5,140 nucleotides of DNA, taken from the NCBI GenBank assembly GCA_002307065.1, contig DBTN01000014.1, positions 1 to 5,140 on the forward strand. The letters are read 5' to 3'. The first letter of the stretch is position 1, and each line of letters starts with the position of its first letter. The position numbers were made by a program, and so were the translations under genes. The notes beneath the pieces are model-generated. The model did not search any database. It was not told where the DNA came from and was given only the letters and a program-made list of their open reading frames with translations. Below, piece by piece: positions 1 through 5,140 of the stretch. Origin of the DNA: Akkermansiaceae bacterium UBA1315 (GTDB lineage Bacteria; Verrucomicrobiota; Verrucomicrobiia; Verrucomicrobiales; Akkermansiaceae).

Positions 1-329
1 ATCAATTGCTCGGCGTGTCCACGCACACCGTGCAACAGGCTGTCGATACTGCGAAGGAAGAACCGGATTACATCGGCGTCGGGCCGATCTTTGCCACGCC
101 GACCAAACCTGATTATGTCCCGGTCGGACTGCCTCTCATCGGACAGGTTCGCGCGGCGGTGAAATTGCCCCAGTTTTGTATCGGTGGAGTGAACTACGAT
201 ACCTTGCCGCAGGTGCTGGCCGCCGGAGCGCAACGGGTCGTCATGGTTTCTGCGATCTTGCAAAGCGGGGACATTCTCAACTATTGTCGCCGGGTGCGTA
301 CTTTGCTGGACGCCATGCCTCTCGAATGA
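1..329 (+). CDS. thiE: Thiamine-phosphate synthase, C-terminal part (5' end outside window)
   Basis: ThiE joins hydroxymethylpyrimidine diphosphate and hydroxyethylthiazole phosphate to give thiamine phosphate in the cytoplasm, the coupling step of vitamin B1 synthesis. About 108 codons are visible, roughly the C-terminal half of a family usually 200-220 residues long. The frame is already open at base 3, so the TTG at position 6 is not a real start. Visible family motifs in order are LLGVSTHT, then DYIGVGPIFATPTK (the phosphate/pyrophosphate-binding stretch with its TPTK), then CIGGVN, then the terminal VVMVSAIL, all typical of the TIM-barrel phosphate-binding loops. The gene ends with TGA at 327-329. 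The next gene starts 65 bp downstream on the same strand. Although ThiE often pairs with the ribokinase-fold kinase ThiD, the neighbour here is a different PfkB kinase, so a thiamine link is not supported. Confidence 0.93.
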   Translation, partial: QLLGVSTHTVQQAVDTAKEEPDYIGVGPIFATPTKPDYVPVGLPLIGQVRAAVKLPQFCIGGVNYDTLPQVLAAGAQRVVMVSAILQSGDILNYCRRVRTLLDAMPLE

Positions 330-394
330 ACGGGGGAGTGGTTTCCTCGGGCCGCCACTGAAAACCGAAAACTTCAAACCGAGAACAAAAAAAC

Positions 395-1303
395 ATGTCC
401 GTACTTGTCGTTGGATCGATTGCGTTGGATGACATCAAAACCCAGACGGCGGAGCAGAAGAACCTGCTCGGCGGTTCCGCATCCTACGGCGCGGTGGCGG
501 CGAGCTTTTACGGGCCGGTTCGCCTCGTCGGCGTCGTGGGCGAGGATTTCCCCAAAGAACACCGCGAACTTTTTCTCAAACGCCAGATCGACACCGAAGG
601 ACTGGAAATCGTTTCCGGCGGCAAGACCTTCCGCTGGTCGGGCGAGTACGAGGAAAACATGAACAACCGGCGCACACTCTCGATTGCGCTCAATGTGTTC
701 GAGAAATTCCAGCCGAAGCTTCCCGCCGCGTGGAAACAGAGCGAATATATTCTCCTCGGCAACATTGCCCCGTCGCTCCAGCTTCAGGTGCTCAAGCAGG
801 TGGAGAAACCGAAATTCATCGTTGCCGACACGATGGACCTCTGGATTAATCTCGCCAAACCCGACCTCCTCGAACTCCTCAAGAAGGTTGACATGCTCAT
901 CCTCAATGACAGCGAAGCGAAATTGCTCACGGGCGAGGGGAATCTGATTCGTGCCGGTCATGCCATCCAAAAACTTGGCGTTCCCAATGTCATCGTGAAG
1001 AAGGGTGAACACGGCGCCATCCTTTTTGGAGCCAAGGGCGAATTCTTCTCGACGAGCGCCTTCCCGCTCGAAGAAATTTACGATCCCACCGGGGCGGGCG
1101 ACTGCTTCGCTGGAGCGTTCACCGGTGCGCTCGCTCAATCGGGCGATCTCAGTTTTGCCGGACTCCGAAAAGCCGTCATTCAGGGAACGCTCGTCGCGTC
1201 GTTCAACGTCGAGCAGTTCAGCCTGCGCCGACTCGAAACCCTCACGTGCGAGGAAATCGCTGCGCGCGGGAAGAAACTCCTCGAAATCCTTTCGCTGGCA
1301 TGA
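395..1303 (+). CDS. PfkB-family carbohydrate/nucleoside kinase, substrate unknown
   Basis: This is a 302-residue cytosolic kinase of the ribokinase/PfkB fold, which transfers phosphate from ATP to a sugar or nucleoside hydroxyl. Seen in the sequence: the N-terminal strand SVLVVGSIALDDIKT, the substrate-side glycine motif GGSASYGAVAAS (residues 26-37), the NxxE-type motif NDSEAKLLTG (171-180), KKGEHGA (202-208), and the signature DPTGAGDCFAGAF (230-242), where D236 is the expected catalytic base and GAG forms the anion hole. Length is normal for the family. VRLVGVVGEDFP, TFRWSGEYEENMNNR and ADTMDLWI recall a conserved bacterial subgroup usually annotated only as sugar kinase or ribokinase; I know this from memory, and the substrate cannot be read off. 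It is not ThiD, which has a different C-terminal GTGC motif. The ATG at 395 puts the GGSAS motif at the usual distance; it is preceded by an A-rich leader with no clear Shine-Dalgarno site. Confidence 0.93.
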   Translation: MSVLVVGSIALDDIKTQTAEQKNLLGGSASYGAVAASFYGPVRLVGVVGEDFPKEHRELFLKRQIDTEGLEIVSGGKTFRWSGEYEENMNNRRTLSIALNVFEKFQPKLPAAWKQSEYILLGNIAPSLQLQVLKQVEKPKFIVADTMDLWINLAKPDLLELLKKVDMLILNDSEAKLLTGEGNLIRAGHAIQKLGVPNVIVKKGEHGAILFGAKGEFFSTSAFPLEEIYDPTGAGDCFAGAFTGALAQSGDLSFAGLRKAVIQGTLVASFNVEQFSLRRLETLTCEEIAARGKKLLEILSLA

Positions 1304-1313
1304 CGTTGCCAGC
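1294..1313 (+). other. Hairpin over the stop codon of the PfkB kinase gene
   Basis: GCTGGCA (1294-1300) and TGCCAGC (1307-1313) are exact reverse complements around a six-base loop, TGACGT, that contains the TGA stop codon. The stem is seven base pairs and GC-rich. No T-tract follows, so it does not look like an intrinsic terminator. It could stabilise the message 3' end or modulate read-through into the gene that starts 33 bp later. It may also be chance. Confidence 0.4.
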
Positions 1314-1345
1314 ACACCTTCAACCGACCTAAGAAAGACAGCGCC

Positions 1346-1819
1346 ATGGGACGCAAAGAAAAACAACGGGTGGATGTCGCGCCGAGGCCTTCCAAGCCTC
1401 TGCTTCAGAATGCCTTCTCGGCCCTTGATTCGCTGATCGATCCCGCCCAACTCGCGCCCTCGCCCGAGCCGCCCAAGCCGGAGAAAAAGCCTGAGACCGA
1501 CAAGCCGAATCATCCGCCGAAAAAGGTCGAACCCGTCGTTCCACCCGGCAGCATGGGCCGCGTCGTTTTGCGGCGCGAAACCAAGGATCGCGGCGGCAAG
1601 ACGGTAGTCATTATTTCCGGTTTCCGGGAAATGCCGCAGTACAATGCGGTCATGATCGGCGACCTCGCCAAGAAATTGCGCAACAAACTCGGTTGTGGTG
1701 GATCGTTCGACCGCTCCGAGATCATGCTCCAGGGCGACCGCCCCGCCGACGTCACCCGCGTGCTGCGCGAAATGGGTTTCCGCGTCGATGGCGTGACCGA
1801 ATCTCCCAAAGCGATTTAA
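1346..1819 (+). CDS. SUI1/eIF1-like translation factor (YciH family) with Pro/Lys-rich N-terminal extension
   Basis: This 157-residue basic protein ends in a SUI1 domain, the fold of eukaryotic eIF1 and bacterial YciH, which binds the small ribosomal subunit and affects start-site fidelity. The domain spans about residues 70-148: GRVVLRRETKDRGGKTVVIISGF, then a helix (DLAKKLRNKLGCGGSF), then EIMLQGDRPADVTRVLREMGFRVDG. The GRxGK-like loop (82-85), the LGCGGS turn (115-120) and the IxLQGD strand (126-131) are the family hallmarks. Residues 1-67 are an extension absent from the roughly 108-residue E. coli YciH; residues 38-67 are almost only Pro, Lys, Glu and Asp and are probably disordered. The ATG at 1346 lies 42 bp after the kinase stop. 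Only a weak purine stretch (AGAAAG at 1332-1337) lies upstream. A later start at Met70 would remove the extension, but the open frame and base composition favour the long form. Confidence 0.9.
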   Translation: MGRKEKQRVDVAPRPSKPLLQNAFSALDSLIDPAQLAPSPEPPKPEKKPETDKPNHPPKKVEPVVPPGSMGRVVLRRETKDRGGKTVVIISGFREMPQYNAVMIGDLAKKLRNKLGCGGSFDRSEIMLQGDRPADVTRVLREMGFRVDGVTESPKAI

Positions 1820-1830
1820 AGTATTACGCA

Positions 1831-1865
1831 CAGAAGATGGAGGACTCCGTCCTCCAAACCTTCTG
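1831..1865. repeat. Palindromic hairpin in the convergent intergenic region, ACTCCGT core
   Basis: Outer arms CAGAAG (1831-1836) and CTTCTG (1860-1865) enclose inner arms TGGAGG (1838-1843) and CCTCCA (1851-1856) around the 7-mer ACTCCGT (1844-1850). The AC and GT of the core can also pair, giving an eight-pair inner stem with a TCC loop, a small 1/3 internal bulge, then six outer pairs. It starts 12 bp after the stop of the SUI1 gene and lies between two convergent genes, so a bidirectional terminator or mRNA-end role is possible, although no T-tract follows on either strand. The 7-mer core is the same as in the palindrome inside the kinase gene at 5072-5126, while the arms differ. Confidence 0.65.
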
Positions 1866-1889
1866 CTTAAGGAAATGATACCTTTTAGC

Positions 1890-1913
1890 GGGGGATATGG
1901 GGGCAGCGCCCTC
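1890..1913. other. G-rich block with short hairpin, convergent intergenic region
   Basis: Two runs of five G (1890-1894 and 1899-1903) are separated by ATAT, and the second runs into GGGC-AGC-GCCC (1901-1911), extendable to six pairs with one G-U. The rest of the 135-bp gap between the convergent genes (1820-1954) is A/T-rich (for example CTTTTAAAA at 1933-1941 and TTTTAAAT at 1953-1960) and shows no coding signal to me. The block could be part of a terminator or a remnant of a dispersed repeat; neither is proven. Confidence 0.3.
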
Positions 1914-1954
1914 ATTCTTCGTGTGTATAACGCTTTTAAAATCCCCGTCTTGTT

Positions 1955-2473
1955 TTAAATTTCCACCCGGATTTCTTCTTTGAGGAACGGCCAGAGCATC
2001 CACAGCATGAGTGCACCGGTTGCGGCGAGGAATCCGAAGAGCGACAGACCGAACTCAGGATTGGGCAGGACGGCGGGAATTTGCCGATTGGCCAGAACGG
2101 TGCAGCGGTGAATCTCGAATACAAAAAACTGCATCAGGCAGGCGTCCCACCACAGGAATAAGCTCAATCGCGAGAGTGTCTGTTCCTTCCGTTCCGGCGC
2201 GAGCCAATAGGCGCGGTTCGGGATATTGACGAAACGATCCGGGATGAAACGGATCAGGCCCATTATTAAAGGCATCGCCAGTGGAAAAAACGTTCCAAAA
2301 AGGAAAACGGTTTTCTGCCACGTCTCGCGCGTCATCCAGCCGTCGGCTTTGCCGTTCACTCCGAAATGCGAAGCGATCCGTTGTGGCAATTCCGGCGTCG
2401 AGGTGAGTACGTAGACGCAAAAGATCGCGTAGAATACTGCCCAGACCAGAATCGGGAGTCGGTTAGGTTTCAT
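1955..2473 (-). CDS. Small DUF1648-like integral membrane protein
   Basis: This 172-residue protein has about four predicted transmembrane helices: residues 7-24 (PILVWAVFYAIFCVYVLT), 55-75, 102-120 and 142-164. Between helices 1 and 2 lies LPQRIASHFGVNGKADGW (29-46), matching the DUF1648 pattern LPxxIxxHFxxxGxxDGW found in SdpI-type and related membrane proteins. NIPNRAYWLAPER (83-95) after helix 2 is also usual in that group. SdpI itself is an immunity protein and signal receptor in Bacillus, but most members have no known function and none is claimed here. The ATG at 2471-2473 overlaps the TGA of the upstream kinase gene as ATGA. An AAGGA ribosome-binding site sits on the minus strand at 2483-2487, nine bases before the ATG and inside the kinase's last codons, so translation is probably coupled and the product may work with the kinase. 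Stop is TAA at 1955-1957. Confidence 0.85.
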   Translation of the reverse strand: MKPNRLPILVWAVFYAIFCVYVLTSTPELPQRIASHFGVNGKADGWMTRETWQKTVFLFGTFFPLAMPLIMGLIRFIPDRFVNIPNRAYWLAPERKEQTLSRLSLFLWWDACLMQFFVFEIHRCTVLANRQIPAVLPNPEFGLSLFGFLAATGALMLWMLWPFLKEEIRVEI

Positions 2474-5140
2474 TGTTTTTTATCCTTCGGTGGCCAGATC
2501 CAGAGTCCGGAGATTTTTCCAGTCGTGTTGAAAACGATTTTCAGATCAACCGGATTCTTTTCCCAAAGGCAGGGAACATAGACGACATCGTACAAACCTG
2601 CTTTCTCGAAAGTGGGAGTTCCCTGACCGTTGTACTTGCCGCCTCCTTGATTGAGTTGCTGCCAGAGTTGGCCGAGCTGCGCACTGGAGATGGCGGCTTT
2701 CATCCGGTCGTCTGACATGGCAACGGCTGCATCGAATCGTCCGGCTTCGAGGTGCCCGACGAATGTGCGGGCGAGCTGGGCCAATTGTTCACGCGGCAGA
2801 CTGCTGTTTTGTGAGTAATTGGAGGGAGTGAGCAGGAGCCCGGCGACCTTGCCGTCGGATGAGAAAGAGACGGTGGCATTCGCGGAAAGTTTTTCCCAAG
2901 AGCACGAGATGGAGACCACGTCATAGCCGGAGTTTCTGAGGTAAGTGGGTTTGCCCTGGCCTTTGTATGAACCGCCGGCGTTGCTGAGTTCCTTCCAGCC
3001 TGTCGAAAGACGGGAGACGGGAACCGCTTTTTTCATGTCGTTATCGAACAGGGCATAGACTTTTTCGAATTGCTCCGATTCGAGGTAGTGAATGACGGTC
3101 TGCGCGGATTGGATGAGTTGTTCTCTGGATAAGGTGGGTTCGGGTTTGGCAGCCGTTCCGAGGCGATAGCGGAATCGGATGTCGATGTTGCCTGAGCCCG
3201 GTACAATTTGATCGACGGATAATTCGATGCGGCCATCGATCTGACGCTCTGCGAGGCTCGAAGGAATTTTGGAAATGACGACGGCTCCGGCGGGGAGAAG
3301 GTATTTCTGCGAATACCGCACCGGAGCATTGCATGAAGGATAATGATTCAGATGATATTCGAAGGTGTTGGCTTCCTCCGTGGCCTTGACCAGTCCGGTC
3401 ATGGTGCCTTCCGATTTTTCGTAAATCATTTCACCGGGAGGAACGGGATCGTTCAAGGTGATTTCATAGTTGATGAGATCGCCTTTTCCGGGTTTTGCGG
3501 AGAAACGGAGTGGACGACCCTGCCGATCGCTCATGCGGTCAATGTGAACGAAATCCGAATTGACGAAGCGGGTGGTGCGACCGGGAGTTCCAGAATAATT
3601 GGGACGTTCGAATACGCTAACGAATCGGATGAGTCCGTCCGGCTGAATGTCATTGTTTCCGCTTTGGATGATGCGCACTTCTTCTGAAACGATGCGCATT
3701 GTTTTTTTGTTTTCTGGAGCTTTCTTCGAGACGTAGCGATCAATCGCAAGGCCGCCGAATGCCGAACCGAAGGCGATGAGAAGGGTGAGAATGCCGATGG
3801 CGGTGCGCCATTTGCTGCCACCCCAATATTCCTTGGGGAGGTGAATAGCGGCGGGGCCTTCGCCTTTGGAGCGCACCCACCAGGGAACGACCATGGTGAT
3901 GAGAACCGATATGGCCATGATCGTTGGAATAGAAATCATCATCCAGTCGCTTTCGGTCCAGCCGAGGAGCGAATTGGCGAGGGTGTTGCGATGAGCTGCA
4001 TCAGAGATATACACACCAATAGCATGACCGCCCCGCGCGACGTAACCGATGGCCATTCCACCGCAGGCCGCCACGAGGGAAATCGCGCCGCCGCCGTAGG
4101 CAAAAAGCAATCCAACCGCAAGCCCACCCACCGAGAGCAGACCGAATGAGCAGCCTCCGAACGAGATCAGTCCGAATGAGCAACCGGCAAAGGCGAAGAG
4201 ACCCATTGCAAATCCCCCGAAGGCAAATATTCCGCGCGCCACTCCGCCAATGGCAATGATTCCTCGCGCAACACGGGCACTCCCCGTTGCGGGATCGATC
4301 CCCATGGCGACGTGAAGTAATGGAAGTCCCCAGAGTGTACGTTGGGAACGGTATTCAAAACCGAAGTGCACGGCGAGGTGTGCGGGGATGGTTTCGCCAT
4401 GGATGTTGTAGCCGGGAACGACCGATGGCGTAGCAACCGGATTTTCATCTTCCGGTAATTGCTCCAGCGGCGCGGAGAAGCCCTGTAAAATGCGCAACGT
4501 TATTTTGAGTCCGGCAAGGAGGAAGAGGAACGCGGCGTAGCCGGCAGCGACTCCGATTCCGGTTTTAATTCCGCCATTCAGCCCGAAGCAAAGGCCAATG
4601 AGCGGCGAGATAAAAAGAGCGACCATCAATACGCGGATCAATGTGATGGCGATATTGGGCCAATGAATGCATCGCGTGGCACCGCGACGGACAACGAGCG
4701 GGACGGTGAATCGTTTTTTGAGCCGCTGGCGGAAAATGCCGAAGAGGGAGAGATGCTCTTCGGGCAGGATCGATTGCGGCGAGCGGGCGATGGATTCGAC
4801 CTGGGTTTTGACTTCGCCGGCCTGTTGATAGCGAAGTTCTGGTTCCTTCTCCAAGGCGCGGAGGACGACTTCGTCGAGGCGCACATCGACCTGCACCTTG
4901 CGCGAGGGCGGCGGGAAATGGCCCATGGGGAGTTCGCCGGTGAGCATTTGGTAGAAGACCACACCGAGGGAATAGATGTCGGCGCGGTGATCGACGTCCT
5001 TGGGATGTTCGATTTGCTCGGGTGCCATGTAATTGGGAGTGCCCATCACTTGGCCGACCGCCGTGAGATTCGTAGCCGGCACACTCCGTGTACCGTCACC
5101 CTCGGCACACGGAGTGTGCCGGCTACTTTCTGACGTCCTC
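2470..5140 (-). CDS. Transmembrane Ser/Thr protein kinase, C-terminal 889 residues (5' end outside window)
   Basis: The frame is open to the right edge, so the GTG at 5082 is internal and not a start; residues here are counted from the first full codon at 5139. ATP-binding lobe, HRD and DFG lie outside. Visible: activation loop with a 19-residue insertion (5-23), then NLTAVGQVMGTPNYMAPEQ (24-42, P+1 loop and APE motif), DHRADIYSLG (50-59, subdomain IX), and RALEKEPELRYQQ (94-106, subdomain XI Arg). These identify a Hanks-type (PknB-like) kinase that phosphorylates Ser/Thr in the cytoplasm. Next come helices at about 163-187 and 192-216, the module YRSQRTLWGLPLLHV (263-277) leading into a decapeptide repeat (290-379), helices at about 398-420 and 446-466, a polar domain of unknown family (482-659), and two DUF3887-like domains (670-774, 781-885). 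The plan suggests a membrane receptor; ligand and targets are unknown. The final codons overlap the start of the DUF1648-like gene. Confidence 0.93.
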   Translation of the reverse strand, partial: RTSESSRHTPCAEGDGTRSVPATNLTAVGQVMGTPNYMAPEQIEHPKDVDHRADIYSLGVVFYQMLTGELPMGHFPPPSRKVQVDVRLDEVVLRALEKEPELRYQQAGEVKTQVESIARSPQSILPEEHLSLFGIFRQRLKKRFTVPLVVRRGATRCIHWPNIAITLIRVLMVALFISPLIGLCFGLNGGIKTGIGVAAGYAAFLFLLAGLKITLRILQGFSAPLEQLPEDENPVATPSVVPGYNIHGETIPAHLAVHFGFEYRSQRTLWGLPLLHVAMGIDPATGSARVARGIIAIGGVARGIFAFGGFAMGLFAFAGCSFGLISFGGCSFGLLSVGGLAVGLLFAYGGGAISLVAACGGMAIGYVARGGHAIGVYISDAAHRNTLANSLLGWTESDWMMISIPTIMAISVLITMVVPWWVRSKGEGPAAIHLPKEYWGGSKWRTAIGILTLLIAFGSAFGGLAIDRYVSKKAPENKKTMRIVSEEVRIIQSGNNDIQPDGLIRFVSVFERPNYSGTPGRTTRFVNSDFVHIDRMSDRQGRPLRFSAKPGKGDLINYEITLNDPVPPGEMIYEKSEGTMTGLVKATEEANTFEYHLNHYPSCNAPVRYSQKYLLPAGAVVISKIPSSLAERQIDGRIELSVDQIVPGSGNIDIRFRYRLGTAAKPEPTLSREQLIQSAQTVIHYLESEQFEKVYALFDNDMKKAVPVSRLSTGWKELSNAGGSYKGQGKPTYLRNSGYDVVSISCSWEKLSANATVSFSSDGKVAGLLLTPSNYSQNSSLPREQLAQLARTFVGHLEAGRFDAAVAMSDDRMKAAISSAQLGQLWQQLNQGGGKYNGQGTPTFEKAGLYDVVYVPCLWEKNPVDLKIVFNTTGKISGLWIWPPKDKKQ
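2483..2487 (-). promoter_or_regulatory. Ribosome-binding site of the DUF1648-like gene, inside the kinase 3' end
   Basis: AAGGA on the minus strand lies nine bases before the ATG at 2473-2471, within the kinase codons for Lys-Asp. Together with the ATGA overlap it supports the chosen start and re-initiation or coupled translation. Confidence 0.6.
2485..2799 (-). other. DUF3887-like domain, second tandem copy
   Basis: Residues 781-885 of the kinase (counted from the codon at 5139) begin LPREQLAQLARTFVGHLEAG and contain MKAAIS, LWQQL, GGGKYNGQGTP, YDVVYVPC and the terminal GKISGLW. Hand alignment to the preceding copy needs no gap over 105 residues, with 41 identical. The pattern (helix with LExGxFDxA, then LWxxL, then G-x-Y/F and strands) is that of DUF3887, a domain often found in secreted or lipid-anchored bacterial proteins. 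The copy ends four residues before the stop codon. Confidence 0.7.
2818..3132 (-). other. DUF3887-like domain, first tandem copy
   Basis: Residues 670-774 of the kinase begin LSREQLIQSAQTVIHYLESE and share with the second copy the spaced anchors FD/ALxD, MKxA, W, GGxYxGQGxPT, YDVV, C-W-EK, and GKxxGL. The offset between copies is 111 residues, with a six-residue link (YSQNSS). The roughly 39 percent identity shows an old internal duplication and not a recent one. One Cys per copy occupies the same place. Confidence 0.7.
4003..4272 (-). repeat. Nine-copy decapeptide repeat inside the kinase
   Basis: Residues 290-379 can be laid out as nine units of 10-11 residues with consensus x-A/S-x-G-I/L-I/F-A/S-F/I-G-G. 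Examples are VARGIIAIGG, VARGIFAFGG, FAMGLFAFAG, CSFGLISFGG and CSFGLLSVGG. The last four units are less regular (LAVGLLFAYGG, GAISLVAACGG, MAIGYVARGG, HAIGVYIS). The small-residue and hydrophobic alternation suits either a tightly packed membrane segment or a short-rung solenoid. The preceding GLPLLHVAMG followed by ARGIIAIG is a combination I recall from uncharacterised bacterial membrane proteins, unverified here. The underlying DNA has diverged and is not a simple satellite. Confidence 0.85.
5072..5126. repeat. 55-bp palindromic element inside the kinase coding sequence
   Basis: The left arm (5072-5095, starts GTAGCCGGCACACTCCGTGT) and right arm (5103-5126, ends GAGTGTGCCGGCTAC) are reverse complements over 24 positions with one mismatch (A5092 against C5106), around a seven-base loop TCACCCT. 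Each arm is itself an inverted repeat: CGGCAC-ACTCCGT-GTACCG on the left and CGGCAC-ACGGAGT-GTGCCG on the right. It lies fully inside the kinase frame and encodes, with its edge bases, SSRHTPCAEGDGTRSVPAT. This peptide has no counterpart in the family activation loop, which usually goes directly from a short variable stretch to the NLTAVGQVMGTP region. The size and nested symmetry suggest a dispersed palindromic repeat (REP/RPE-like). Confidence 0.85.

Noticed and set aside
395..1303. ThiD (hydroxymethylpyrimidine kinase), suggested by the neighbouring thiE
   Set aside because: The GGSASYG and DPTGAGDCFAGAF motifs are those of PfkB sugar/nucleoside kinases; ThiD has a different C-terminal signature and shorter N-terminal pattern.
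374..1915. A 513-codon open frame on the minus strand, antisense to the PfkB and SUI1 genes
   Set aside because: It runs opposite two genes with clear family motifs and through the gap between them. Its translation shows no recognisable domain and is biased in Arg, Glu, Phe and Leu, as expected from reading GC-rich codons backwards.
1831..1920. Classical Rho-independent terminator between the convergent genes
   Set aside because: The stems are good, but neither strand has a run of T directly after the hairpin, so a terminator call is not supported; kept as repeat/hairpin only.
2470..5082. Treating the kinase as an 870-residue protein starting at the GTG at 5082
   Set aside because: This GTG lies inside the palindrome and would leave the protein without its ATP-binding lobe and catalytic loop. 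The frame stays open upstream to the window edge, so the gene is simply cut by the window.
4663..5133. A 156-codon plus-strand open frame opposite the kinase C-lobe
   Set aside because: It mirrors the kinase codons, has no ribosome-binding site, and ends in the palindrome. Its only recognisable part (SRHTPC...GTRSVPAT) follows from the element's symmetry.
1..5140. CRISPR array, tRNA/rRNA genes, insertion sequence with transposase
   Set aside because: I saw no regularly spaced direct repeats, no cloverleaf or rRNA-like stretch, and no transposase reading frame.

Overview
The window looks like chromosomal DNA from the Verrucomicrobiota, with Planctomycetota as the less likely alternative. The main reason is the large membrane-anchored Ser/Thr protein kinase on the minus strand. 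Its catalytic tail (MGTPNYMAPEQ, VDHRADIYSLGVVFYQMLTGELP, VDVRLDEVVLRALEKEPELRYQQ) matches the style of kinases found in many copies in those genomes. The GC-leaning composition and the weak or absent Shine-Dalgarno sites on the plus-strand genes fit as well. This placement rests on family recognition, not on a search.

Layout. The plus strand carries three genes in a row: the C-terminal end of thiamine-phosphate synthase (thiE, cut by the left edge), a PfkB-family carbohydrate or nucleoside kinase (395-1303), and a SUI1/YciH-type translation factor with a Pro/Lys-rich N-terminal extension (1346-1819). Gaps are 65 and 42 bp, so co-transcription is possible, but the three products share no obvious pathway. 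A 135-bp convergent intergenic region (1820-1954) holds two separate hairpin-forming blocks. The minus strand then carries two genes read right to left: the kinase (runs off the right edge, stop at 2470-2472) and a small DUF1648-like four-helix membrane protein (1955-2473). They overlap by an ATGA, so they are very probably translationally coupled.

The kinase is the most complex gene. The visible part runs: activation loop and C-lobe, two transmembrane helices, a hydrophobic nine-copy decapeptide repeat, two more transmembrane helices, a beta-rich domain of unknown family, and two tandem DUF3887-like domains. This suggests a transmembrane receptor kinase.

The most notable observation is a 55-bp palindromic element (5072-5126) inside the kinase reading frame. 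It codes for about 19 extra residues in the activation loop, just before the conserved NLTAVGQVMGTPNYMAPEQ. Each of its arms is itself a small inverted repeat around the 7-mer ACTCCGT. The hairpin in the convergent intergenic region (1831-1865) has different arms around the same 7-mer. This points to a dispersed family of palindromes with a constant core and variable, compensating arms, at least one member of which has become protein-coding.
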